DNA of 64,000 nt from Corynebacterium cystitidis (lineage in GTDB: Bacteria > Actinomycetota > Actinomycetes > Mycobacteriales > Mycobacteriaceae): positions 1,302,001-1,366,000 of the forward strand of contig NZ_LT906473.1 in NCBI RefSeq assembly GCF_900187295.1, written 5' to 3'. The notes under the pieces are model-generated. The model had not been told where the DNA came from. It saw nothing but the letters and a program-made list of their open reading frames with translations, and ran no database searches. Below are positions 16,331 through 24,550 of the stretch, piece by piece (the first letter of the stretch is position 1; every line of letters begins with the position of its first letter). The position numbers were made by a program, and so were the translations under genes.

Positions 16331-17623
16331 ATGTCCGCTGTGCCACCCAAGCCCGCTACCCGCCGGATTCACGGATACGATCTTGCCCGCGCCATCGCCA
16401 TCTTCGGCATGATTGCCGCGCACTTTACTCCCGCTGTTTACCCAGGCGACTGGCTCTCCAACGGCTACCCTTCGGCACTATTTGCTGTACTCGTTGGAGT
16501 GTCCACAGCGATTATCCTCACGAACCGCCCGCACCTTGCCACCTCCTATGGTTATGGAGTGCGCGCAACTCTGATCCTGCTGCTTGGTTTAGCACTTTCT
16601 TTATGGCCCAGCATGATTATGGTCGTGCTGACAACAATCGCAATCGAGATGCTTGTGTTGGTACTCATTCACCACTGGTCATCGCGCCGACTCGTGATCA
16701 CCCTGGCGATATTGATTCTGGCTGGTCCCGCAGTTAAAGCTCTGGCCACCGTGTTTAGTTATGAGCCGCTGATCGGTGGGGCCTATCCCCTCCTCGCGTG
16801 GATTGCTTACGGTGTAGGTGGCATCCTTGTCCATCGACTTCTGCAGGCGCATAAGAATATAGCGTTGGTGCTAGTTGCGGTGGGATTTCTCGCGGTCGCT
16901 GCTGCGTACCCCTTCCGAGCTTCCTCGAAAGATACTAGTGGTGTTAGCACGGCCATGTACTCACCCTCTCAACCCGTGGAAGCGAAGGATTTCACGGACT
17001 CAAAAGACTTCATTGAGCCGAAGGCTCCGTCTGCATTGCTAGATTATTTCGCAGTCAATGCTCACTCTGGTGGGCTCTTCGATGTTCTTACCACCCTGTT
17101 GGGTGCAGCGGGCATGATCGCACTATGTGTATTGCTGTGTCGCTGGATCCCACTGGTCTTTGTCACTTATCCGTTGCGCGCAATCGGCACGATGCCGCTG
17201 ACGATTTACACGTTGCACGTGATCACTGAGCCTCTCTTAACGCACGTGTTTGGCAACGAGTTTGGCCCTTCCAAGAAACCGGACACAACCGGGCAGTACG
17301 TTCCCGACATGCCGTGGGAAATCTACCAAGACAAGGTCGCACACTCGGTGGACTACCCAACGTTGTGGGACAAGGAACAGCTATGGTGGGACGGCTTCTA
17401 CCAGGACAAACCGGCACTTTTTATCGATGAGCCATCCCTCCAAACAGGCGAATTTCTCGTCACCGTCATCGTCGCTGTGGCCTTTGCAAGTTTGTGGAAA
17501 ATCTGGCTCCGCCAGGGCCCGCTTGAATGGGCACTGGCCGCTACCGTGCGCCGCGCGATTAAAGTGCACAGCGCCGATCTTTCTCGCGGTGCTACATCTT
17601 CTCAGCGCCTTGAGCAGCAGTGA
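16331..17623 (+). CDS. YeiB/DUF1624-DUF418-type membrane protein
   Basis: The 430-residue polytopic protein starts with the typical RRIHGYDLARAIAIFGMIAAH and ends with W.KIWLRQGPLEW, the two ends seen in DUF1624/DUF418 (YeiB-like, acyltransferase-3-related) proteins. About ten membrane segments are visible. Two soluble insertions are unusual. One, at about 205-235, is rich in SKD/Pro. The other, at about 315-375, contains DMPWEIYQDKVAHSVDYPTL and lies just before the last membrane helix. The function of the family is not established. Its last 32 bp overlap the convergent SufB/D-like gene. A broken partial copy lies at 7086-7353. Confidence 0.75.
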   Translation: MSAVPPKPATRRIHGYDLARAIAIFGMIAAHFTPAVYPGDWLSNGYPSALFAVLVGVSTAIILTNRPHLATSYGYGVRATLILLLGLALSLWPSMIMVVLTTIAIEMLVLVLIHHWSSRRLVITLAILILAGPAVKALATVFSYEPLIGGAYPLLAWIAYGVGGILVHRLLQAHKNIALVLVAVGFLAVAAAYPFRASSKDTSGVSTAMYSPSQPVEAKDFTDSKDFIEPKAPSALLDYFAVNAHSGGLFDVLTTLLGAAGMIALCVLLCRWIPLVFVTYPLRAIGTMPLTIYTLHVITEPLLTHVFGNEFGPSKKPDTTGQYVPDMPWEIYQDKVAHSVDYPTLWDKEQLWWDGFYQDKPALFIDEPSLQTGEFLVTVIVAVAFASLWKIWLRQGPLEWALAATVRRAIKVHSADLSRGATSSQRLEQQ

Positions 17624-18722
17624 CAAGCTCCTGGACTCGGGCCCGAACAGACGACGGTATCCTGTCATCCTCAAGGTTTAAAAAGCCCTGAACAATCAGG
17701 TTGCGTGCTGAATCTTCGTCCATCCCAAGCGCTTTGAGATAGTCCAACTTTTCGTCGTCAATCATGCCCACAGAGGCCTCATGCGAAAGCTGCGCACCGG
17801 CCACCTGCGCGTCTAGCGCCGGGACGGAAAGGATGCCACCACCGTCGGCAAGCAACAAGCCGTCGCACTCTAGGAAACCGCGCACGTCGGATGTAGTGCT
17901 GCGTAAAGTGGACTCATTGTGGATGGTGCCACCATCGGAAACCATCCGCGAAACAATCTCCGCCTGCGCTCCCTTACCGACCAAGACGGTGTCGCTCTTC
18001 ATGGTTCGGGTGGTACCTGCAGGCGCGAAAACAATGGAGTGCTCCGTGCAGGAGGAACCCTCCCCTAGTTCCATCCGCGACGTGGAAACAGAATCTTTCA
18101 GCGCTGATACGGCAATCGATACCGAACTGATGGCCGCATTTTTCCCGACCTTTGTGCAGTCATAGCTGTGCACGCGCATGTTCTTGCCCCAACGATCCAC
18201 ATCAACCGAGCGGACCTTAGCACCGTCGCCCACAAACGTTTCCGCTACAGACACATGGGTGCCCTGTGTCAGCCCGGGTGCTACTGCAGAGCCAGACACC
18301 GAATCCACAGTGGCGTTAGCGCCAATGACGGTGATGTCGTGGACAAATTGGCGTTCTTGAGGAACAGTCATCACAGTAAAAGACTGCCTCGGCATGGTCA
18401 CCTGCGCGCCGTCTTTAACCCACGTGAATGTTCCCAGCGGGTCACGCGATGATTCAAACGCGCGACGCAGCACTTCGTCCTCGTCGGGCTCAATTAAGCT
18501 AAACATTAATTCTTGCACCCACGGGTACGTTGTCAGCGCCTGGGCCAGGGGCATGACCAGGACATCCTCATCACGCGATTCCAGTGCCTGAAAATCGTGA
18601 TCAACAAGTACGGATGTGGATGCACGGTTCTCAACCGGACTCCAACCCACGGATTCCAGCAAGTTAGTAGTGACAGAGGCAGGGCCTAGATTCTCGGGCG
18701 AGTTTACCAGTGAGGTCGACAT
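17592..18722 (-). CDS. SufB/SufD-family Fe-S assembly scaffold (SmsB-like)
   Basis: The ATG at 18722 follows AAGGAGTGTTTGAA; an in-frame GTG nine bases upstream overlaps that site. The 376-residue protein has the right-handed beta-helix core of SufB/SufD and the C-terminal signature LSHEASVGMIDDEKLDYLKA followed by LGMDEDSARNLIVQGFL. Such sequences assemble Fe-S clusters in complex with the ATPase SufC. Only one such gene follows the sufC-like gene, and no sufB, sufS, sufU or sufR is nearby. This resembles the minimal SmsCB pairs described in archaea and some bacteria. Which cofactor or target it serves is unknown. Confidence 0.75.
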   Translation of the reverse strand: MSTSLVNSPENLGPASVTTNLLESVGWSPVENRASTSVLVDHDFQALESRDEDVLVMPLAQALTTYPWVQELMFSLIEPDEDEVLRRAFESSRDPLGTFTWVKDGAQVTMPRQSFTVMTVPQERQFVHDITVIGANATVDSVSGSAVAPGLTQGTHVSVAETFVGDGAKVRSVDVDRWGKNMRVHSYDCTKVGKNAAISSVSIAVSALKDSVSTSRMELGEGSSCTEHSIVFAPAGTTRTMKSDTVLVGKGAQAEIVSRMVSDGGTIHNESTLRSTTSDVRGFLECDGLLLADGGGILSVPALDAQVAGAQLSHEASVGMIDDEKLDYLKALGMDEDSARNLIVQGFLNLEDDRIPSSVRARVQELVTAAQGAEKM

Positions 18723-18814
18723 TTCAAACACTCCTTGTGTTTTCAGATTGATGGTGTGGACGTGCCAGTTGTTAGCTGTTCCTCGTCTCTACGAGGCATC
18801 TCTATGAGGCATAT

Positions 18815-19543
18815 TTATGAGGCGCTGCGTGTCCGGTATCCGCGGGTGCGGATACTCTCGAACATCTCGTGCGCATCCCCGGCAGCAACGATGGTGCCGT
18901 CAACCATCATGTGGGCGACATCGGCATCGATGCCATCGAGGATAAATCCGGTGTGAGTGATCACCAGACCAGAGCGTTGTCTGCCTCGAGAATCCTTAGA
19001 ATCCAGAAGCTGCGAAATCGCCTTGCCAACCGTGTCTACCTGTTCTAAGTCCACGCCGGACTCTGGTTCATCGAAAAGACACAACGCGGGAGACTGCAAC
19101 GCAAGCTTCAACACTTCAAAGCGTTTTGTCTCCCCACCCGAGAAACCAACATTCACGTTACGTCCAATCAGGTGAGAAAGCTGCAACTTCCCGGCAATCT
19201 CTTCTAGTGATTCCGTCGCGCCAATCGCCGCTGCCAGATTCTTTACCTGCACTCCCTGCAGCGAGGGTGGCCGCTGGTAGGCAAGGCCGATTCCTGCCTC
19301 AGCACGCTCTTCGACGGGCATGTCCTTCAGATCATCGCCATAAAATAGTGCGGTACCGGCAGTAATTTTAAACGGGCTGATACCCATGATCCCCGCTAAC
19401 AACGATGACTTGCCCGACCCGTTAGGGCCGAGCAAAAGATGCTTTTCACCTTCATTGATAACCAAGTCGACGTCGTGGCAAATCACTTTATCACCAGCAG
19501 ACACGGATACGCCGTGCAATTCTAGGGCCGGAACGGCAGACAT
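18815..19543 (-). CDS. SufC-like Fe-S assembly ATPase (SmsC-like)
   Basis: The 242-residue ABC-type ATPase has Walker A GPNGSGKSS, the Q-loop region YQRPPSLQGV, signature FSGGETKRFEVL and Walker B LCLFDEPESGVDL, all diagnostic of SufC rather than of transport ATPases. ATG at 19543 follows AGAGGTAACA. It lies first in a two-gene unit, 92 bp before the SufB/D-like gene, with a DtxR-type box in its promoter region (19597-19615). The canonical corynebacterial suf operon has a different gene order, so this is probably a second, separate set. Confidence 0.82.
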   Translation of the reverse strand: MSAVPALELHGVSVSAGDKVICHDVDLVINEGEKHLLLGPNGSGKSSLLAGIMGISPFKITAGTALFYGDDLKDMPVEERAEAGIGLAYQRPPSLQGVQVKNLAAAIGATESLEEIAGKLQLSHLIGRNVNVGFSGGETKRFEVLKLALQSPALCLFDEPESGVDLEQVDTVGKAISQLLDSKDSRGRQRSGLVITHTGFILDGIDADVAHMMVDGTIVAAGDAHEMFESIRTRGYRTRSAS

Positions 19544-19596
19544 TGTTACCTCTTTCTCGCCCATTGCTTAACTACGTGGGCGTTGATCATGATTTG

Positions 19597-19615
19597 TTAG
19601 GTAAACCTACCCTAA
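19597..19615 (-). promoter_or_regulatory. DtxR-type iron box upstream of the sufC-like gene
   Basis: TTAGGTAAACCTACCCTAA matches the 19-bp DtxR consensus TTAGGTTAGCCTAACCTAA at 16 positions. It lies 54 bp upstream of the sufC-like start, next to AT-rich sequence that would suit a -10 region. Repression by iron-loaded DtxR, with derepression under iron shortage, is the natural inference. Confidence 0.7.
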
Positions 19616-19672
19616 TAATTTTAGCATTTGGGGCGCTACAAAAGTCGGCTGTGTGATCGATTAAGCAAACCA

Positions 19673-19714
19673 AAAAGCCCCGCGGATCAGGGTGATGTGA
19701 CCCGTGGAGCTTTT
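19673..19714 (-). terminator. Terminator of the peptide transporter gene
   Basis: AAAAGCCCCGCGG pairs with CCGTGGAGCTTTT over 13 positions with one mismatch and one wobble. On the minus strand, 70 bp downstream of the transporter stop, the right arm ends in a T-run. It separates the transporter from the iron-box promoter. Confidence 0.7.
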
Positions 19715-19784
19715 CTCGGACCGTGCTTCAAACAAGCGTCGAAAAGTGCGAAGAAGAAAGCTTACGCTCGCGTGGATGCCCGCT

Positions 19785-21272
19785 CTAGCGGACGTCGACA
19801 AATTTAGTAAGCACCCACTTGCGCATGGCGATCAGTACGATACCGATCACAATCGCAGCAACGCCCGTGGTGATAAAGAACTGGGTCTCCGCCTCTGCAG
19901 AAGACGGATCATAGAAACCACCAAGAGTGCCGGATAGCGCGGTGCCGGCCGACACCGCCATCAGCCACACCGCAAACAGACGCGACTCAAAGGCCACAGG
20001 TGCGACCTTGGTTGCCAATGAATTACCCACAGGAGAAAGCAGTAATTCGCCCATGGTGAACAGGAATAAGATCCACACGATTACCCACAGCGGCGTTGAG
20101 TTCGGGCCACCTCCTGCAAACGGGATGAAAAAGAACAGTGACACTCCGATAATCATGTTGGCTACACCAAACTTCATTGGCGACGACCACTGCCTCTCCC
20201 CCAGCTTCGTCCACAAACCGGCGAACACACCAGCAAACAAAATGATAAAGATCGGGTTGAACGACTGTACTTGCCCTGGGCCAAGTTCAATCCCGAAGAA
20301 GCTGCGGTCCAAGCGCTGATCAGAATAGACAGCCAGAACAGTGAACTGAGACTGGAAAATGGCGAAAAAGGCAATGCCGCCAACCAACAAGGGAATATAA
20401 CCCAGCAGACGTGACTTCTCTACAGGCGTTGTTAAATTCGAGTTGTACATCTGCACCAGTAACACCACCATTGCGACAATCGCAATGGCAGCAGTGATCG
20501 TCGAAAGCCACTCAACACGCACTACCCCAGTAGCGATCAAAACCACGATAACCACAACCAGCGCTACAGCACCGACACCCCACTTCCAATAGTCGGATTG
20601 TGGCAGTGGATTAGGAACGTGGTGCCCGGCGTCTTGGATCGTCGTTTTGCGCATGGCTAAGTACTGGATCAGACCAATTGCCATACCGATCGCAGCCACG
20701 CCAAAACCCCAATGAAAGCCGCCCATGGCAAAAGCTAAACCAGTCAGCCACGGGCCGAGCAGACCACCAATGTTGATGCCCATGTAGAAGATGGAAAAGC
20801 CCGCGTCACGACGAGGGTCCTCGCGCGAGTACAGCTGGCCAAGCACCACCTGAGCCGACGTCTTCACACCGCCAGAACCTAGCGCAATCAGGACCAGCCC
20901 TAGTGAAAGGCCGACGTAACCAGGTAGGACGGCAAGAATTATATGGCCTAGCATCACAGTGACGGCCGACCACAATAGTGTCCGTTCTGGACCGAGGATA
21001 CGGTCTGACAGCCACGATGCTACAAGCGAGCACATGTACACCAGACCGCCATACGCACCCACGATGGATAGTGCCTGTACCTCGCTCATCCCCAACCCGC
21101 CATCGGTGACGGAATAATAAAGGTAGAAGGCGAGGATCGACTGCATGCCGTAGAAGCTAAAGCGCTCCCACAGCTCTACTCCGAACAGATTGGCCAGACC
21201 CCATGGCTGACCGAAAAACTTTCTTTCACCGCTGCCCGCAGGACGCGCGGTATCTACGATATTGTCCACCAC
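19785..21272 (-). CDS. POT/PTR-family peptide MFS transporter (complete copy)
   Basis: The 495-residue protein has about 14 membrane segments and the family motifs GVELWERFSFYGMQSILAFY in the first helix and FSIFYMGINIGGLLGPWL near residue 160. The family imports di- and tripeptides with protons. The start is GTG at 21272. Only 12 bp upstream of it the sequence changes into an IS element, so this copy has lost its original promoter and leader. Those remain in front of the truncated copy at 23078-24332. Whether this complete gene is expressed depends on a promoter in or near the IS. Confidence 0.9.
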   Translation of the reverse strand: MVDNIVDTARPAGSGERKFFGQPWGLANLFGVELWERFSFYGMQSILAFYLYYSVTDGGLGMSEVQALSIVGAYGGLVYMCSLVASWLSDRILGPERTLLWSAVTVMLGHIILAVLPGYVGLSLGLVLIALGSGGVKTSAQVVLGQLYSREDPRRDAGFSIFYMGINIGGLLGPWLTGLAFAMGGFHWGFGVAAIGMAIGLIQYLAMRKTTIQDAGHHVPNPLPQSDYWKWGVGAVALVVVIVVLIATGVVRVEWLSTITAAIAIVAMVVLLVQMYNSNLTTPVEKSRLLGYIPLLVGGIAFFAIFQSQFTVLAVYSDQRLDRSFFGIELGPGQVQSFNPIFIILFAGVFAGLWTKLGERQWSSPMKFGVANMIIGVSLFFFIPFAGGGPNSTPLWVIVWILFLFTMGELLLSPVGNSLATKVAPVAFESRLFAVWLMAVSAGTALSGTLGGFYDPSSAEAETQFFITTGVAAIVIGIVLIAMRKWVLTKFVDVR

Positions 21273-21285
21273 TATAGAATGGCAC
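20018..21285. repeat. Direct repeat of 1268 bp, left copy
   Basis: The segment recurs at 23078-24345 with a constant offset of 3060 bases. All lines I compared are identical. It covers the 5' 84% of the peptide transporter gene plus 13 bp of upstream DNA. The IS element fills the space between the copies. Confidence 0.9.
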
Positions 21286-23077
21286 CTGACTTACACAATT
21301 GGGTTTAGTCCCCCGGTTTGTGTTGGGTGAGGGTGTTGATTAGTTGTTGGTCTTTTGGTGTTATTGCGGGTGGGATGGTTATGCGGGTGTTGTTGATTTC
21401 GATTGTGCTGTGGCGGTAGGTGCTGAGGCGTTGGACTAGTTTCGGGGCGGTGGTGTTGGTGGTCAGGTAGATGTGTTTTGACAGGGCTAGGGCGGCGAAG
21501 ACAACGGTGATGTGTGCGGTGATAGCGGTTTCGGTGTGGTGATACATTGGGCGCGCATCAAGGTCTGTTTTCGCCATTCGAAAGGCCTGCTCGATGTGGT
21601 AGAGCTGGTGATAAAACCCGATGATCTGACTGCCGTCTACCTGTTGGGCATCGATACTGGTGACGTAGCCTTTCCATCCTGCTAAACCCCGGGCTTGAGC
21701 AAAGGTTTGTTCGTTGATGACAAACTGCCCGTTTTTCTTGGCCACAAATCTCGGTAGGCGTGCTGAGCGTTTCTTGGTGGCTATCTCGTGTGCTTTCTGG
21801 CGTTGTTTATCTAGCGAGCTGATGTCGTAGCGGTAGCGTTTGGCACTAAACCCGATCACCGCACGTCGCTGTATAGCCTGTGTACCTGTTCCCATTGTTT
21901 TGGTGGTTTCAACGATGGCACCATCATGAGCATCGATACTGTCCTCGTCATCGGGATCAAGTGTGATGTCGTAGGGCGCTTTTTTCAGTCGGTCAGCAAC
22001 AATGTAGTCAATACCCTCGGCATCAAGTGCATCTAGGTTTTTTGCTGATAGCATCGCCGCGTCAGCAACAACGACGACACCAACAAGATCATGGGCTTGG
22101 ATATAGGCGTTGATCATCGGGATCAATGTTGTTGTTTCGGCTGTTTTACCGTGAAAAAATTCCACGTGAAGCGGGAACCCTTCCAGATCAGTAATCAGGC
22201 CGACCACGATCTGAGGATCAACACGGCGTTCTTTGCTCATCCCAACTTTGCGTAGCTCGTCTTCTTTCGGTGTCTCAAAATACAAGGTGGTCACGTCATA
22301 TAACACCATTGTCACCTGATGACGTGAACGCACATAACGATGACATGCAGCACCAATACGAGCCCGATAATCATTTTTAACAGCACGTTTTAGTGTGTTG
22401 TACCAGGTATTAACATGCCGGGAAGGCTGACCAAGACCTGTCAGTACCCGCCCTACCTGGGCTTTTGAGGTTGGCTCAACAATCCGGGCAATAACCATCG
22501 CCTGAAACGAGGGATCATCAATCCCGAAATCCAACACATCCCACACCCGCGCAAGCACCTGCCACAACACTTTATTCGCAGTATCAACCACCCGAGCCTG
22601 CCCATCCCGACTACCCGATAACCGATCACCAGCACCCGAATCCTGGGCAGCATGCACCGACTCGGTGTGTGTCTGAACCGCACCAAGATCAAGTTCCTGC
22701 TGATCAACACTGTCATCACGGTGACGATAATCAGCAAAATCATCCATCACCGGGATATGCCGATCATCACCTACACCTTCAAGTGGCAACGATAACTGCT
22801 GGCCACGGCCTAAAAAAGACTCCGCAGCTAAATACAACACCGCCAACTGCCCATCATCATGAGCAGACCCAAAATGCTTAATCACCTCAGTACGCCCACC
22901 AACTTTTCGTACTACTTGCACACTCACCGCCCCCGAAGCAGTACGAGCACACTTAATAGACGCCACCCGCTAACCCTATCACCCCAATTAGTCCCCCAAC
23001 ACCCACCCAACAAAAAACAAACCCCAAGGTCAAACCAAAATCACACCCCTAGAACACATGTTCTTGTGGAAGTCAGG
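21285..23077. mobile_element. IS1634-type insertion sequence
   Basis: The element of about 1.79 kb holds one transposase gene. The terminal inverted repeats are CCTGACTTACACAA on the left and, as reverse complement, CCTGACTTCCACAA on the right, with 13 of 14 bases shared. Flanking bases show no target-site duplication, because the two sides are the ends of a duplicated segment rather than a single target. The left boundary is uncertain by one base. Confidence 0.85.
21305..22966 (-). CDS. IS1634-family (IS4-group) transposase
   Basis: The 553-residue transposase has DDE catalytic features: YDVTTLYFE around residue 220, VVADAAMLS around 300, and the Y-(2)-R-(3)-E-(6)-K-like segment FYHQLYHIEQAFRMAKTDL around 460. 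Starts at GTG 22966 with MASIKCART. The length is normal for the family and the frame is intact, so the element may still be active. Confidence 0.9.
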   Translation of the reverse strand: MASIKCARTASGAVSVQVVRKVGGRTEVIKHFGSAHDDGQLAVLYLAAESFLGRGQQLSLPLEGVGDDRHIPVMDDFADYRHRDDSVDQQELDLGAVQTHTESVHAAQDSGAGDRLSGSRDGQARVVDTANKVLWQVLARVWDVLDFGIDDPSFQAMVIARIVEPTSKAQVGRVLTGLGQPSRHVNTWYNTLKRAVKNDYRARIGAACHRYVRSRHQVTMVLYDVTTLYFETPKEDELRKVGMSKERRVDPQIVVGLITDLEGFPLHVEFFHGKTAETTTLIPMINAYIQAHDLVGVVVVADAAMLSAKNLDALDAEGIDYIVADRLKKAPYDITLDPDDEDSIDAHDGAIVETTKTMGTGTQAIQRRAVIGFSAKRYRYDISSLDKQRQKAHEIATKKRSARLPRFVAKKNGQFVINEQTFAQARGLAGWKGYVTSIDAQQVDGSQIIGFYHQLYHIEQAFRMAKTDLDARPMYHHTETAITAHITVVFAALALSKHIYLTTNTTAPKLVQRLSTYRHSTIEINNTRITIPPAITPKDQQLINTLTQHKPGD

Positions 23078-24332
23078 ATGAATTACCCACAGGAGAAAGC
23101 AGTAATTCGCCCATGGTGAACAGGAATAAGATCCACACGATTACCCACAGCGGCGTTGAGTTCGGGCCACCTCCTGCAAACGGGATGAAAAAGAACAGTG
23201 ACACTCCGATAATCATGTTGGCTACACCAAACTTCATTGGCGACGACCACTGCCTCTCCCCCAGCTTCGTCCACAAACCGGCGAACACACCAGCAAACAA
23301 AATGATAAAGATCGGGTTGAACGACTGTACTTGCCCTGGGCCAAGTTCAATCCCGAAGAAGCTGCGGTCCAAGCGCTGATCAGAATAGACAGCCAGAACA
23401 GTGAACTGAGACTGGAAAATGGCGAAAAAGGCAATGCCGCCAACCAACAAGGGAATATAACCCAGCAGACGTGACTTCTCTACAGGCGTTGTTAAATTCG
23501 AGTTGTACATCTGCACCAGTAACACCACCATTGCGACAATCGCAATGGCAGCAGTGATCGTCGAAAGCCACTCAACACGCACTACCCCAGTAGCGATCAA
23601 AACCACGATAACCACAACCAGCGCTACAGCACCGACACCCCACTTCCAATAGTCGGATTGTGGCAGTGGATTAGGAACGTGGTGCCCGGCGTCTTGGATC
23701 GTCGTTTTGCGCATGGCTAAGTACTGGATCAGACCAATTGCCATACCGATCGCAGCCACGCCAAAACCCCAATGAAAGCCGCCCATGGCAAAAGCTAAAC
23801 CAGTCAGCCACGGGCCGAGCAGACCACCAATGTTGATGCCCATGTAGAAGATGGAAAAGCCCGCGTCACGACGAGGGTCCTCGCGCGAGTACAGCTGGCC
23901 AAGCACCACCTGAGCCGACGTCTTCACACCGCCAGAACCTAGCGCAATCAGGACCAGCCCTAGTGAAAGGCCGACGTAACCAGGTAGGACGGCAAGAATT
24001 ATATGGCCTAGCATCACAGTGACGGCCGACCACAATAGTGTCCGTTCTGGACCGAGGATACGGTCTGACAGCCACGATGCTACAAGCGAGCACATGTACA
24101 CCAGACCGCCATACGCACCCACGATGGATAGTGCCTGTACCTCGCTCATCCCCAACCCGCCATCGGTGACGGAATAATAAAGGTAGAAGGCGAGGATCGA
24201 CTGCATGCCGTAGAAGCTAAAGCGCTCCCACAGCTCTACTCCGAACAGATTGGCCAGACCCCATGGCTGACCGAAAAACTTTCTTTCACCGCTGCCCGCA
24301 GGACGCGCGGTATCTACGATATTGTCCACCAC
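23078..24332 (-). pseudogene. Peptide MFS transporter, 3'-truncated copy
   Basis: The first 418 codons are identical to the complete copy, then the frame runs into the IS and stops after two foreign codons at 23073. The last 77 residues, about two membrane helices, are missing, so transport activity is unlikely. The upstream frame is open to a GTG at 24371 (MDYAHRGG...), which could be an alternative start. This copy keeps the native upstream DNA and would be the one transcribed from the original promoter. Confidence 0.85.
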
Positions 24333-24345
24333 TATAGAATGGCAC
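23078..24345. repeat. Direct repeat of 1268 bp, right copy
   Basis: The copy is identical to 20018-21285. At the left it joins the IS right end directly; at the right it runs into the transporter's presumed original upstream DNA. Confidence 0.9.
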
Positions 24346-24550
24346 GCGCCACCACGATGTGCATAGTCCACGTAAGAAAATATTCAGCTTTCGACGGACT
24401 GTGCCAAAAACCCGTAAGACTTTGGCCCTCCCCTTTGACGAGATCAACTAACGGGGCCCTGAAAGTGTGTGCCTCCCTAGCAAAACTCTGGTTCGATAAC
24501 ATGAAGTCAGTTATCGGTCTCTCCCGCTCTACTAGGAAAGCAGTCAAGCG
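24346..24550. other. Intergenic upstream of the truncated transporter
   Basis: This probably contains the original transporter promoter and the end of the hydrolase transcript region. A short minus-strand open frame here has no ribosome-binding site or family resemblance and I do not call it. Confidence 0.4.

Noticed and set aside
17592..19543. The suf-like pair as part of the usual suf operon
   Set aside because: The order is sufC-like then sufB/D-like, upstream DNA is a promoter with a DtxR box and a terminator, and no other suf gene adjoins.
24332..24547. 71-codon minus-strand frame next to the truncated transporter
   Set aside because: There is no ribosome-binding site or recognisable family, and it overlaps the transporter's start region.
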